This document shows positions 28,701 through 37,534 of a stretch of DNA of 64,000 bases, in pieces (the stretch's first letter is position 1; every line of letters begins with the position of its first letter). Where the stretch lies: positions 49,200,879 through 49,264,878 of the forward strand of contig CM074187.1 of the NCBI GenBank assembly GCA_037179385.1, given 5' to 3'. The DNA comes from Holothuria scabra. Its lineage: Eukaryota; Echinodermata; Holothuroidea; Aspidochirotida; Holothuriidae. The notes below the pieces were generated by a model. That model had not been told where the DNA came from and searched no databases. It saw nothing but the letters and a program-made list of their open reading frames with translations. Made by a program: the position numbers and the translations under genes.

Positions 28701-31700
28701 GGTTACCAGACTAGACGGGCAAAAGTAAATGCATTGAGCAAAAAAATAATGAGTCTGACTTACATACTATATCAGCAAAATATTAGCTCGCAATGAAGAC
28801 ATTGCCGGTAGTATTCCGCGGTAAATGGAATAGTCCATTTGTGGAACAGGTGAGGTAAGTAGGAGTGAAGTAGATTATTAGCACCAAGACTGATGGGATC
28901 AGTAAATGTACTGACAACACACATGCCTAAATCTATGGGTGGGGGAGGGAGATCCTGTAACCTACAACCTTTTACATAAAGGAGGTAATGAGGGGCAATG
29001 CAGATTTAGTTTCCCTCTCTTCTTTTCATTTTTAAACAACAGATCTGGGAGAAAATATTTATTTCTAAGGAAGGGAGTCAAATTTTCTACAACAGTCTCC
29101 ATATTTTCAGGTACAGAAAACATGAATTTTCCACCAGTGTCCAAAATTTCCCTCCTAATATCAAAATTTTCTAGGAAGAAGCTTCCCAACTATTTCCACC
29201 CATGATACACAAATATATAAATATCATAGACCAAAAAAAAGGATTTTTTTAGCTTTGTTTAGTTTACACACAATACTTAAAATACATTGCATGTCTTGTG
29301 ATCTCCATGTAACAAAGAGAGCACACATTGTTCCTGGTCAACAATGTACTTCAAAGGAAGGTATCACATAATGTCTGCTGAGTCAGTCTATCATGTCACC
29401 TACCTGTACTAATGTATACTTTGAATTTATCATTTGTTCTGTCTACCAGCCATATTAAACAATCCAAACCATTAAGAGATACCTAGAAAGTAAAGAGAAA
29501 AAGCAAAACATCAGTCTTAAATCTTGTTACTACAACAATTCAAACATTAAATAAAAGAAAAATAATCTGAATTTCTATTACAATTATTTTAAAAATATTT
29601 TACTGTATACAGAGGGTTGCAGCATTGATGGAACTAATAAGTTACATTCTGTAGCATTGTCTTGAAGTATGCAAGTCTACAAGACATGTATTCTTATCAA
29701 GAAATCTCATCACAGACAGGAAAATTATGCAGGCAACACAACCATTGAGACTGTGCAGAGCTGCTTAAGGTGGTAAAAGTAAGGCTGTCTAGGGACTTCT
29801 CCTTTCCCTTGAAGAGTTGTAACTCCATCAAATCCAGTTTCATGTTTGCACAGTTTGCAAAACCAGATTGTGGACTTTTTCTGCGGGAGATTAATAAAAT
29901 GTTTTTCCCCAAACTATCAACCTTGAGCCATACAAACATTTCTGTACCATGGCAAGGAACTTCTCTATCTGCTATGCTTGCTGTATTTTCACCACTGAAT
30001 GAAAATGTACTGTGTTTAATAATCTATTGTAGAATTTTTCAAAATGGTGAGCCTAAAGCAAAAGCAATACAACATAGCTAATGTTGTGATAGTTTTTAAG
30101 GTAACCTCTCATATGAAGTGCAGGAATGACCAATGCTTTTGTTTAGCTCATAATCAACATACATTAGAATAATGCCAGACACTGATGACCCAAATCACCG
30201 ACAGCCTGTTCATTAGCAGGAAATGTGTCCACATGTGTTGTCAGCTTAAGGCACTATACAAGTAAGTGTTTGGTATCCTGATGAGAATCAATGCCAGCCA
30301 TGAAATGCTAGAAGTAGAATCTAAGTCATTTGCTACACCCATCATCTCATTACTATAGGTCAACTTACCAAATTAAGGAGATTTTGAAGATAATCACATT
30401 TTCAAATTCAAACTTATTTTAGCAGACACGAACTGCTTTCACATTAGGATCATTGGTGATTTGCCCAGGACTTCATGCAATTGTATGTTAGGGTCTTATT
30501 CAGAGGCATAGCGCTTTTTTAGTCCCACTTCGAGTGAGCAGATGCTTCTCAATTTTTTCAAGTACCCCTTGGAATTACTGAGAAAATACTTTAGAAAAAC
30601 AAAATAAATTGGCCAAATATTTTTATACTTTCAAATGAAAAATGAAATGGGGACATGGTAAAGGTCAAACCTGTGATGTCTCTGGCCAGTTGGGTCCTCC
30701 ACTAGTTCACATGCATAACAATAAAATTCCAAATGCATTGAGGTTTTGAAGATACCATGTATGCCATGTTGTCCAATATCTTCTCAGTCAAATTTTTACA
30801 CTAACATGTTGCAAAAAACATTTTGTGTAACCCCGCATGATTTTTGACCACCACCAACAGCAGGACCATCCTCCCACCATAACACATTCACACACCAAAT
30901 AAGAACCTACCCAAGTTAATACCCTTCTTTGAGGTATTGTGTTCACAAGGTTTTGTGGGTTTGACCCGAAGTGACCTCAGATGAGCTTTGACCAACAAAA
31001 CAAAAAGGGACCACATTCTCATAAACTGTTGGTAAAGGATGAACCAGGCCTATAGTAATCTGAAACCTTCCAACCTACACTAATTGAAAAGCGTAATTTA
31101 GTTTGTTTAAAAGAAGAATGAATCTTTACTTCTATGCTGTACAATCCTCTGTAATTTCCGATCACTTATTGTGACTTGGGCCTTGGCCATTGATGTTTGT
31201 ATGTTACATACAAGACTACCAGGTGCATGCTAGGCTAGCTACAGTAGTTGTGCTGTAGGTGTGCTCAAGCTGGCTTGACCTGACTACAAGGTCATAATTT
31301 GACCTTCTTACCAAGAAATCACATGTTATTATCATTTCCCAAAAATGGGCCAAAAATAAAATTTAACAGAAAATGACTTAAAATTGAAAGCATCATTTTT
31401 TCAGTGTTTTTCCTGTAGCAAATAGTTTCTAATTAATCTAAAGTAATGCTTTTGCACAGGTTGCAAGACCATTATTTGCATCTGAGTAAGACCTTTAAAG
31501 AAACCTGCATGCTTCAATACTTTCACTTTGCTAGCTGATCCTAACCCTAAATTTTTCCCTGTATCTCCCAAAACTATGTTGGACCACAACACCTGTTAAA
31601 AAGTTACACTTCTCAGATTAACCTTTCAAATCTCTCAAGACTTGTCATAAAGATACAAAGTAGCTACTTGGAAAACTAGACTGAAGAAGTCCCAGCATGT

Positions 31701-34298
31701 TCACAAATGACCCTAAACAGTTAGTGTTTGAATAATAAAATGAAGATAAATTTATATTTTGCATGGCTACTTGAATGTATGTACAAAAAAAGTTTATTTT
31801 CCTCCTGCAATTATTACAACAAAGACCAAATGATTCAAACAGTCAATGGGGTCAGTCACCCAGACATGCCTGAAATTAGAAGAAGGTTTAGTACACAACA
31901 CCTGTTGCAATATTTCTTAAATTTCAGGAGTAGGCATGGATCACACAGTACTCATACAATTTATTAAAGGGCAAGAGCAGTCACCCCAACTTGAAGGGTA
32001 CAGTAGTAGAATGTCCTGTATCATGATTGGCTGTTGAGTGTCATGTGATAACAATTTTTCTCTTCAAATGTGAAATTTACAAGAAGTAACTCCTTGTTTT
32101 ACATTAAATATGCAATACTGAAGTTATAAAATATGGTGAAAGATACTTTGACAAGAAATAAGAGGAAAATTGGTATTTAGCTGATGATTCAAAATAAGTT
32201 TGGGAGCACTGCTCTTCACCTAGGAAACTTTGCTAGGTAGTGATGGAATATTGTTGTGAAGTTCAGCTATCGAATTCCACAAAAATGTCCACATTTGACC
32301 CTTAAATTATAATGCAAGCAACGTTGGCTACACTATTTCTGTTCAACACTATGACTTACAGTACAGTAAGTTACAGATGTAAGTGCTCACTATTCAATAC
32401 TTCCACAAGCAATTGGTTTGATTTCTTAGTAGCAAATTGTGCGAAAGGCAAATGAGGACATAGGGCTAGAACTACCCCAGGCAGCATGTGAATAATGCAA
32501 ATTATATGTAGCAAGGGGTATAAGGCAAAGTGAATAATCCACCTGAACTGTGTTCTATCCCATGCACCTTAAGGGGTTGTTACATTCAGGCAACATTCAG
32601 GAATAATGTATCAGAAAATGATTGGTGAATATCCTTTGATCTCATTATTTCATAAAAAAAGCATAGTTTAATTAGTTAACCAGAATGCAAAAATGCATTA
32701 AGGTTTCGATGATATATATATGTACTGTTTCAAATTTGCCATCATGCACCTTCATCTTCTCACTCAAATGTAATACTAGCATGTTCAAAAAATAATTTTG
32801 TTATTCCAGATGCCCTTTTGAATTCCACAAAAGCAATACATAGATAGATAGATAGACATCTTGAGATATCCCTTTAACAAGATTTTCACACTTTGACCCT
32901 TGGTGACCCCAGATAACCTTTGACCTCCACCAAAATCTATAGGGACCATCTCCTGACCATAATGCATCTACATACCAAACATGAAATCTTACAAGTTTCC
33001 TATCTTGGTATATCTTGTTTACAAGATTTTCAGACTTTGACCCCTGGTGACCCCAGGTGACATTTGACCTCCGCTTAAGACTACAGGGACCATTTCCTGA
33101 CCATAACCCATCCACATACCAAATATAAAATCTATTCAAGTTTCCTATCATGAGATATCACGTTAACCAGATTTTCAGACTTTGACCCCTGGTGACCCCA
33201 GATAACCTTTAATCTCTGCAAAAAACAATAAGGACCATCTCCTTACTATAACACATCAACAAACTAAATATGAGATCTATCCAAGTTTCTGATCTTGAGA
33301 TATCCTGTTAACGAGATTTTCAGACTTTGACCCCCGGTGACCCCAGATGACCTTTGACCTCCACAAAAAAACAATAAGGACCATCTCCTGATCATAATGC
33401 ATCAACACACTAAATATGAAATCTATCCAAGTTTCCGATCCTGAGATATCGTGTTAACAAGATTTTCAGACTTTGACCCCGGTGACCCCAGATGACCTTT
33501 GACCTCCGCGAAAAACAATAGGGACAATCTCCTGACCACAACGCTTCAACATACCAAATATGAAATCTACCCAAGCTTCCTAACTTGAGATATTGTGTTA
33601 ACAAGATTTTCAGACTTTGACCCCTGGTGACCCCAGATGACCTTTGACCTCTGCCAAAAACAATAGGGTTCTTCCTCTCAATATGGTGCATCTATGTACC
33701 AAGTTTGAAAACTGTCAGACATTCCTATCTTGAGATATCGTGTTAACGAGCAAAGTGTCACAAACACACACACAGATACACACACACACACACGCACATA
33801 CACACACGCCATCATGAATGCATAGGTTTCTCTTTCATCGAAACCAAAAATGACTTGTACACATCACCCAGTAGCCAGTATAACACACAGATCACATGCA
33901 ACAATCTGAATATATGGACTTAAACAATCTATACAGACTAACTTACTGTGACACTGACAAGAGAGTTAACTAGATGGTGTATGTTTTCAGAAGTGGGAGA
34001 CAAGTTTCTTCTTTAACAGGGGAAATGTTTTACCAACCAGAACAAAATGTGTGGCTGTTTATATGATTGGCCATTGGCAAAATCTCAACAGGGGTATAAA
34101 GTTGCCATCACTCACCTTAAAGTTACTAGAATTTACCCAGGCTGCAAGTCCATCTACTAACTTATCAAAGTTCTCACATTGCAGGGAATTTGCAGGATTT
34201 CGTAGATAATCCTGTAAATCTTTGGCAGCCTGAAATTTTGTTGCAGTTTCATTTTTCAAAACTTCTGTCGCGATATCATCGAGAGTTTTCTCTGCCAT
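7695..34298 (-). CDS. CLASP: CLASP (CLIP-associating protein) homologue, 5' part: TOG1 domain and start of linker
   Basis: CLASPs bind microtubule lattice and plus ends through TOG (HEAT-repeat) domains, suppress catastrophe and promote rescue, and act at the cell cortex, Golgi and kinetochores. Nine exons join in frame: 34298-34116, 29482-29404, 27832-27789, 20276-20217, 17308-17217, 16394-16319, 14996-14899, 13468-13398 and 7753-7695, giving 254 residues. All introns are GT-AG and every phase matches the next exon. Residues 1-211 follow the CLASP TOG1 array in order. Telling matches are DKLVDGLAAWVNSSN (residues 46-60), a DRTNDKFK helix turn, LPPAVERLGDSKEQVRE, and LLGDPNSQVRDTAINTLVEI across the exon 6/7 junction, followed by IYRHVGEKVR. 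Residues 235-254 are a Gly-rich, acidic linker. Human CLASPs are about 1,300-1,500 residues, so roughly four fifths of the protein is missing, presumably left of position 1. I cannot tell which vertebrate paralogue is closer; invertebrates usually have one gene. Confidence 0.93.
7754..12998. other. CLASP intron 8, left portion
   Basis: Holds the unidentified ORF at 9389-9610, another minus-strand open frame at 10242-9964 without recognisable family, a CA run near 9353-9375, a pyrimidine-rich stretch at 11600-11690 and a T-run near 12577. No mobile element boundaries were resolved. Confidence 0.5.
9389..9610 (-). CDS. Unidentified 73-codon ORF inside CLASP intron 8
   Basis: Opens with ATG after an in-frame stop four codons upstream and ends TAA. 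The product is acidic, with a PEFEADISIIVDCLRRNRRRD segment (hydrophobic helix then basic run), a Ser-rich DSTVSLSSDSG stretch and an EEEE run. This composition is more protein-like than other random frames here. A GTAAGA at 9423-9418 inside the frame could be a donor, so it might be an exon rather than a whole gene. No family is recognised. It may be a small nested gene, an alternative exon or chance. Confidence 0.22.
   Translation of the reverse strand: MVEELTDLELNFPEFEADISIIVDCLRRNRRRDDIAENEDSTVSLSSDSGLESVLEEEEFPPCKRMFFICTSQ
12999..13216 (-). mobile_element. tRNA-derived SINE, copy 2
   Basis: Same body order as copy 1: TTAGATGGAG tail, CCCAGTTTCCAACCTATTGG, TTGTTTTCCCTACTCC, then a degraded tRNA-like head at the right end with TCTACCGTTAGACCAAAC. 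It carries an extra ~30-base CCGGCCCACAGCC...GGCTCACCGG segment absent from copy 1 but related to one in copy 3. Confidence 0.7.
13398..13468 (-). CDS. CLASP: CLASP coding exon 8 (end of TOG1)
   Basis: 71 bases that finish Arg211 and code for residues 212-234, reading LSIIYAKFDDVKKSG and then KMLVPNEQ. This corresponds to the RLN-IF-KFDEVQKSG segment closing CLASP TOG1. The acceptor is TTTTGCAG and the donor T/GTAAGTA leaves phase 1, which exon 9 completes. Confidence 0.9.
14289..14424. repeat. Long hairpin (57-bp imperfect stem) in CLASP intron 7
   Basis: The left arm 14289-14345 and right arm 14367-14424 pair with few mismatches: TACTAAATATTCTGAACAG opposite CTGTTCAGAATATTCAGTA, and GACCACAAGCATTCCACTGG opposite CCAGTGGACTGCTTGTGGTC. 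The loop is about 21 bases. It could be a small foldback element or a hairpin RNA. Confidence 0.8.
14899..14996 (-). CDS. CLASP: CLASP coding exon 7
   Basis: 98 bases, residues 179-210 plus two bases of codon 211. It reads VRDTAINTLVEIYRHVGEKV, then RIDLGKKGIPSS. It is near-identical in pattern to the last HEAT repeat of CLASP TOG1. The acceptor is TTTCAG and the donor CAG/GTGAGT. Confidence 0.93.
16319..16394 (-). CDS. CLASP: CLASP coding exon 6
   Basis: 76 bases that complete codon 153 and code for residues 154-178: HGAASLTLSKVVPSICKLL then GDPNSQ. This is among the best conserved parts of CLASP TOG1 (LTLSK-VP-IC-LLGDPNSQ). The acceptor is TTTCAG and the donor CAG/GTATAA. The next exon begins VRD, giving the HEAT-repeat signature GDPNSQVRD across the junction. 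Confidence 0.92.
17217..17308 (-). CDS. CLASP: CLASP coding exon 5
   Basis: 92 bases, residues 123-152 plus two bases of codon 153. It reads YIFERLMKAFSHKAWRVREE and then a leucine-rich helix (ILLCLINTIN), matching the CLASP segment with WDRM-GxxHKNFRTREG-xLCL. The donor region reads AATGTGTGAGT. Two cuts are possible, but only AATGT/GTGAGT keeps the frame into exon 6. Confidence 0.9.
17970..18265 (+). repeat. Purine-rich minisatellite (GAGAGACTTTGAAGGCTGG-type unit)
   Basis: About ten imperfect units of roughly 25-30 bases on the plus strand, with the recurring words GAGACTTTGAAGGCT and GGGGAG. Two adjoining units (AAGGAGGGGAGAGAG...) are duplicated exactly. A 97-codon frame across the first part is a by-product of the repeat. 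Confidence 0.85.
19316..19423. repeat. 108-bp loopless palindrome
   Basis: Arms begin TTTTGGCAAATC and end GATTTGCCAAAA, include CTAGGTTAC / GTAACCTAG, and meet at the perfect centre TTCAGTACTGAA (19364-19375) with no loop. Mismatches lie mainly in the mid-arm. It sits in CLASP intron 4 and may be the whole of a small foldback element. Confidence 0.8.
20217..20276 (-). CDS. CLASP: CLASP coding exon 4
   Basis: Exactly 20 codons (residues 103-122), starting VRESAQNF and ending SAASPQ before GTAAGA. The acceptor is CTACAG. It completes the VRE motif begun by exon 3 and aligns with the CLASP segment that ends in A-x-PQ. Both flanking introns are phase 0, so skipping it would remove 20 residues without a frameshift. 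Confidence 0.9.
20546..20851 (+). mobile_element. MITE family 1 (TTAA ends, ~300 bp), copy a
   Basis: Bounded by TTAA at both ends and carrying CTCACCCCAAACAGTACC near the left and TTGGGGTGAGAGG...GGCCC near the right, a short inverted end pair. It shares AGCTGAGCCAATTGAGAATT and TTTATTGCTTCAAGGTG with four other copies. TTAA ends suggest a piggyBac-like mobiliser; this is inference. No coding capacity. Confidence 0.75.
20947..22717 (+). mobile_element. Helentron/HINE-like element, locus 2 (145-bp tandem core)
   Basis: The left block GGTTTCGATGAT (20947-20958) has its exact inverted copy ATCATCGAAACC at 22706-22717, forming the right arm of a GGTTTC/GAAACC hairpin (22696-22717). After a ~200-base leader come about ten monomers with the ATGACC word near 21191, 21336, 21482, 21627, 21772, 21917, 22062, 22207, 22352 and 22498, a near-constant 145-bp step. 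A degenerate CA/CATA microsatellite follows (22621-22678). The layout is that of HINE non-autonomous Helentrons. Located in CLASP intron 3. Confidence 0.75.
23811..23953 (+). repeat. Dispersed repeat, copy 1
   Basis: Shares GGGAGTCAAATT at the start, a TATTTTCA-GTACA centre and CCCAACT-TTCCACCCATGATA at the end with 29067-29207. No terminal repeats or target duplications found. Confidence 0.5.
24108..24500. mobile_element. MITE-like repeat with GGCTTGGTCT ends, copy B
   Basis: Starts GGCTTGGTCTCACATAC. It then follows copy A (4593-4943) through a CATAAAC-CCTG word, GTGTTTAAAACTAC, AAGGTGGATC and ACTTTGAACATAGTCTTACAT. The right edge is approximate. Confidence 0.45.
24501..26732. other. CLASP intron 3, central part
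   Basis: AT-rich intronic DNA. An 88-codon and a 70-codon plus-strand frame near 24900-25360 overlap but show no family features. No repeats or RNA genes were recognised. Confidence 0.5.
26733..26902. mobile_element. Small MITE/foldback, ~170 bp
   Basis: The two halves are imperfectly inverted: TGATGTAACA...CCACGCCCC...AGGCAAAA...AGTGCAGT on the left faces ACTGCTGCACT...TTTTGCCTGGCAGTGGGCGTGG...TGTGACATCA on the right. No clear target duplication. Confidence 0.55.
27789..27832 (-). CDS. CLASP: CLASP coding exon 3 (44-base small exon)
   Basis: Residues 88-102, reading ALPPAVERLGDSKEQ. This matches the LP-xxxx-RLGD-K-xVRE loop of CLASP TOG1. The acceptor has a T-rich tract ending TTTGCAG and the donor is CAG/GTAAGA. 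At 44 bases it is the shortest coding exon found here, but it is flanked by strong sites and joins exons 2 and 4 in frame. Confidence 0.9.
28149..28343 (+). repeat. Degenerate minisatellite of CCAAAGTACAC-type units
   Basis: About eight units of 22-27 bases, each with a form of C(C/A)AAAGTACA followed by a T-rich TTTGTC or TATTGTGG word. The flanks carry imperfectly inverted CACCAATAGCCAT and ATGGCTGTGGTG (28094 and ~28410), so it may be the middle of a small element. Confidence 0.5.
29067..29207 (+). repeat. Dispersed repeat, copy 2
   Basis: Relative of 23811-23953, with GGGAGTCAAATTTT at the start, ATATTTTCAGGTACA in the middle and CCACCCATGATA at the end. It lies just upstream (in transcript order, downstream) of CLASP exon 2 within intron 2. 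Confidence 0.5.
29404..29482 (-). CDS. CLASP: CLASP coding exon 2
   Basis: 79 bases, coding for residues 62-87 plus the first base of codon 88. It gives the TOG1 segment with SLNGLDCLIWLVDRTNDKFK, aligned with the second HEAT repeat of CLASP TOG1. The acceptor is CTAG at its right edge and the donor is CAG/GTAGGT at its left edge. The intron phase (1) is completed by exon 3 to an alanine codon. Confidence 0.9.
30742..31015 (+). mobile_element. Helentron/HINE-like element, locus 3 (3'-truncated remnant)
   Basis: A diverged left block GGTTTTGAAGAT is followed by the same leader words as loci 2 and 4 (CACTAACATGTT, AAAAAACATTTTG) and then about one and a half decayed monomers (GATTTTTGACCACCACC, TTGACC-GAAGTGACC). 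There is no microsatellite or 3' hairpin. Located in CLASP intron 1. Confidence 0.6.
31964..32222 (-). mobile_element. MITE family 2 (GGGCAAGAGCAGTC ends), copy a
   Basis: Left end TTAAAGGGCAAGAGCAGTCACCCC. The right end has GGGAGCACTGCTCTTC. The interior (TTTTTCTCTTCAAATGTGAAATTTAC) is the reverse complement of a stretch in copies b and c. About 260 bp, non-coding. Confidence 0.65.
32702..33845 (+). mobile_element. Helentron/HINE-like element, locus 4 (145-bp tandem core)
   Basis: The left block GGTTTCGATGAT (32702-32713) is matched by the 3' hairpin GGTTTC...GAAACC (33825-33845). There are six monomers with the ATGACC-type word near 32912, 33057, 33202, 33347, 33492 and 33637, again 145 bp apart. 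A CA microsatellite (33760-33815) precedes the hairpin. A short GATA run (about 32838-32853) lies in the leader. Open frames of 60-116 codons on the minus strand are artefacts of the repeat. Located in CLASP intron 1, about 270 bp upstream of the start-codon exon boundary. Confidence 0.75.
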
Positions 34299-34372
34299 AC
34301 TGCTCTCCCCCTCCAGGGGTAAAGGAGGGTGGGTTCCTGCAGATCAGTTACTACAGGATACTGTAATCTCAC
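34116..34372 (-). CDS. CLASP: CLASP exon with start codon (5'UTR 34372-34299, coding 34298-34116)
   Basis: Codes for residues 1-61, the first helices of TOG1, ending in WVNSSNFK directly before the donor GTGAGT (phase 0). The start ATG at 34298 has A at -3 and G at +4, a good Kozak context, and its position agrees with the N-terminus of CLASPs that begin with TOG1. Upstream, a pyrimidine tract and CAG at 34375-34373 form an acceptor, so the first 74 bases are untranslated and at least one more leader exon lies to the right. Open reading past 34116 runs into the intron and is not coding. Confidence 0.92.
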
Positions 34373-34387
34373 CTGTGAGAAAGAATA
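34367..34387 (-). promoter_or_regulatory. Splice acceptor immediately followed by donor-like GTGAG (possible recursive splice site)
   Basis: Read on the minus strand, a pyrimidine-rich stretch (TATTCTTTCTCACAG) ends at 34373 and is followed at once by GTGAGA. An acceptor abutting a donor consensus is the hallmark of ratchet points and RS-exons used in stepwise removal of long introns. Here it starts the exon holding the CLASP start codon, after what must be a long 5' leader intron. Its use as an acceptor is likely; recursive use is inference. Confidence 0.45.
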
Positions 34388-34750
34388 AACCAGACAGTCA
34401 GTGAATGAGTTTAAGTAGAAATTAGAAACATATAGCTTTCTAACTTACAATGTCCTTGAGAAACTGAAAAATTATAATGAAATGATGCAGCTTAATGTAC
34501 CACAAAAGCAAAAAGGGCTAGTTTTAGGGATAGATCACACACTTCCAATACATGGACAGAGCATACTGCACGGTACATTGTTGCTACTATACGTGTGAGA
34601 AAAGGCTTACCAAGATGACTGTCTCCTGTGGGTTTAGACTTACTCAAGTAAATCAAAAGACTTTGCAAGAAAGTGGAATTTTTTCCAAATAATGCAAGGT
34701 AAGGTCAAAATCACTACATTTATTACAGAAAAATGATATTGTTTCTCATT

Positions 34751-34860
34751 CAAATTATTAAACTTTTGTTCAAATTATTAAACTTTTGTTCAAATTATTA
34801 AACTTTTGTTCAAATTATTAAACTTTTGTTCAAATTATTAAACTTTTGTTCAAAATATTA
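34751..34860. repeat. 20-bp tandem repeat, 5.5 copies
   Basis: The unit CAAATTATTAAACTTTTGTT is repeated without change five times, followed by a decayed half unit. It lies upstream of the CLASP start-codon exon. Confidence 0.97.
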
Positions 34861-35002
34861 CAAAAGTCGTCTTCATATCATACAAATTATAGCTTCATGG
34901 CAGCCATCTTGGTGCAACTTTTTTGTCCCAGTCAGTGGAGACAATCTACAGATAGGATGTACGTGTTACATGCTCTGTCTATGTACATAGGAAGTCTGTG
35001 GG

Positions 35003-35232
35003 TTAGATAGTTTTACATACTTCTAGCATTCTGGTTTAACCTACTGTAGCAACACCTACTGCATTTTTTCCAGTCCTAAGGCACTGGATTGTTGTCCCTA
35101 TTCAATTTATCATGTGGGGCAGCACACACAACAGTTGTAAGGTCCATCTTATAAGTCTATGATATCACTACCTGGGCATTGAACTCTTGATCTCCCCCAT
35201 GAAAGTCTGATACTCTACCAACTAGACCAACA
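35003..35232 (-). mobile_element. tRNA-derived SINE, diverged copy
   Basis: The minus strand shows a tRNA-like head, GTTGGTCTAGTTGGTAGAGTA (A box) and AGAGTTCAATGCCC (B box), with a body and TTAGATAG tail resembling the other SINEs. It is more diverged than copies 1-3. Confidence 0.55.
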
Positions 35233-37265
35233 CTCAGTCACTTATAACAATGTCCTATCAGCTATTACAGCTGTTATATTTATTTGCAATTTCAACATTA
35301 ATATTGACAATGCCAACCTACGAACCCTGCCCTTTCCATACATTTTAACAAGTATTCCCCACGCTTTATGAAATAACCACACAATCGAATCTGAAAGTGA
35401 TACAAATAAATGAAGAAATATGGGTTCATGACATTTAAAGAAATTCTGTTTTAATGCATGATAAACATTTATACAGAGCAATGTTGTATACTGTTTCACT
35501 AACAACAAGCATTGACTGTAAAAGAGTACATTTTTAGTCTATAGTCAGTCATCAAAGTGGATAACGTACATACAGCATATAGGGTACGAGTGCATAGGGT
35601 ATTACTGTATCATAAAACAGGCCACAGAACAAATTAGTAACTAAAATATGTGCAAGACACAGTAAGTCCTCCAAAGAGTTGCTACAGTAATGTCATTAAT
35701 CAATATTAGCAATAAAACTTGTTCATAATACTATAGTAGAACTGGATATAAAGACATCTGGTTCTCATGTTCCACTGGGGCAGGGATCAAACAAGAAATT
35801 ACAAATTACACACACACCTGAAATTTTGGCACCTGCAGGCAAAATCTGCATGCACAGGGCAAATGTTACATTCATTCATCTGTGCATTAACTACTAGTAA
35901 ATCCCTTCCATTTTGAACACTGCAGTGAGGCAAGCCTAACTTTGAACAAACTTCACAAGTTATGAGCAAATAAAATATGGATCACAAACTCCTAATTAAA
36001 CACTTGTGGACACTCTGACTATGGAACCAAAACAGTGTAGACTACCACCAATTATCATCACTTCTAAGCACTTCTCATTACAGTGTAGAACACCAACATG
36101 GTTGGAACATCAAATTAGACAAAATTGCCCATTGTGCTTGACTCCTACTGTACATATACTGTACATAATTATACAACATTGACACATTCAACAATGGAGC
36201 AACATACTGTGTACACAGCATTGATACACTAAAATGTGACATGCACAAGAAAAGCTTTAAAGCCAATGTCACTTTCTACACAACAAAGCAAACTATTTAG
36301 TCCTAAATCAGTCATCAATCACTGTCCTAATTCTGTAGAACACCATTTCATACCAAACATTAGCTTAAACCAATTTCACATTTATATTGTACAATATCAC
36401 CTACTACATGTCCTAGATCTATATGAATTCGGCAAGCAAAACCATTGCAAAGTCACAACACAGTGCTTGGTATCAATCATATTGAGTGAGTCATCTGGAT
36501 TCCAAATTTGGCTTTGAACTGATCTTCATTACTTCCTGAAAATGTGAAAGTCCATATTTCATACATGCCAAGTCTTTTCACTCTTCTTCCACTGAAGTGA
36601 AACTGTTAAAGAGAAAGGTTTTGACATATTGGAGTGTCCTGTTCACAGGTCTCCCATGGTGATAAGAGTAGCCACTTTCATATTAATTATACAGTACTGT
36701 ACCTTCATAGCAAAACGTTTTGCGTTATTTCATTGCACCCACACCTTAACTGTGGCTGTTCGCATTCTACATAGCAAAAATTAAATCACACAGGCCTCAA
36801 AGTCCCATTAGGGTGACAAGGCTTGATATTATAACTGCTATCCAGCTGGCTCCTGAAAAGTTGTTTTTGTGTCAGGGTAGTTGCAATACTGTACAACTGG
36901 TCTTTTGAGTCAGTAAGATTTTGGTAGTCTACATGTCATGAAAGACACTGAAATTGCCTCATATTTATTATGTGAAAATAATTATGCCTTATTATGTGTA
37001 TTTTGAAACTTAATATGTCCATTTTGGGTTACAAATATGCTTCAATGGGACATTGTTTTCAATTCAAAAACAACAAGAGCCAGTTCCATTATCAGAGATT
37101 TGCACTAGGCCACAAACAGTCACAGTACAGTGAAAGCAGTATCTTGTTGCAAAATACAGAACGGTTAACAACATTAAGTATTTACTGTTCATGTTTTAAC
37201 TGCAAGAGCCAGGGGGTCGCAAGATCCGAACTTAGCGCTATACAGTATTGCACGGTATAATAATT
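35233..37265. other. Upstream/leader intron DNA, no recognised feature
   Basis: AT-rich DNA between two SINEs. No exon, promoter or bounded repeat could be supported. Confidence 0.45.
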
Positions 37266-37534
37266 TCAACTGTGGCAACCGACTGCATGGTCAAGTGGTT
37301 AGAGCAAGAGACTCGCAGTCTGGAAGTCGGGAGTTCAAGTCCTGACCAGGTCATACCAAAGACTTTTAAAACAAAAGGTCTACTGCCATTGTGCTTGGTG
37401 CTCAGCATAAGCAATGGAACAGGGGAAACAAGCCAGTGCGCCACAACTGGTACAAAGGCCTTGGGCGGCTAGGCTTGAACCAATTGGGTGGAAACTTGGC
37501 AGTACAACTCCATCAAACCATCTATAATCTAACC
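37266..37534 (+). mobile_element. tRNA-derived SINE, copy 3 (plus strand)
   Basis: The head reads ATGGTCAAGTGGTTAGAGCA (A box) and ends with B box GTTCAAGTCC (37333-37342). The body follows the family order (GTCATACCAAAGACTTTTAAAA, CTACTGCCATTGTGCTTGG, TGCTCAGCATAAGCAATGGA) to an AACTCCATC...CTAACC tail. The tRNA-like head is better preserved than in other copies but lacks a paired acceptor stem. Confidence 0.75.

Noticed and set aside
32785..33691. Frames of 60-116 codons at HINE locus 4
   Set aside because: Same repeat-derived artefact as at locus 2.
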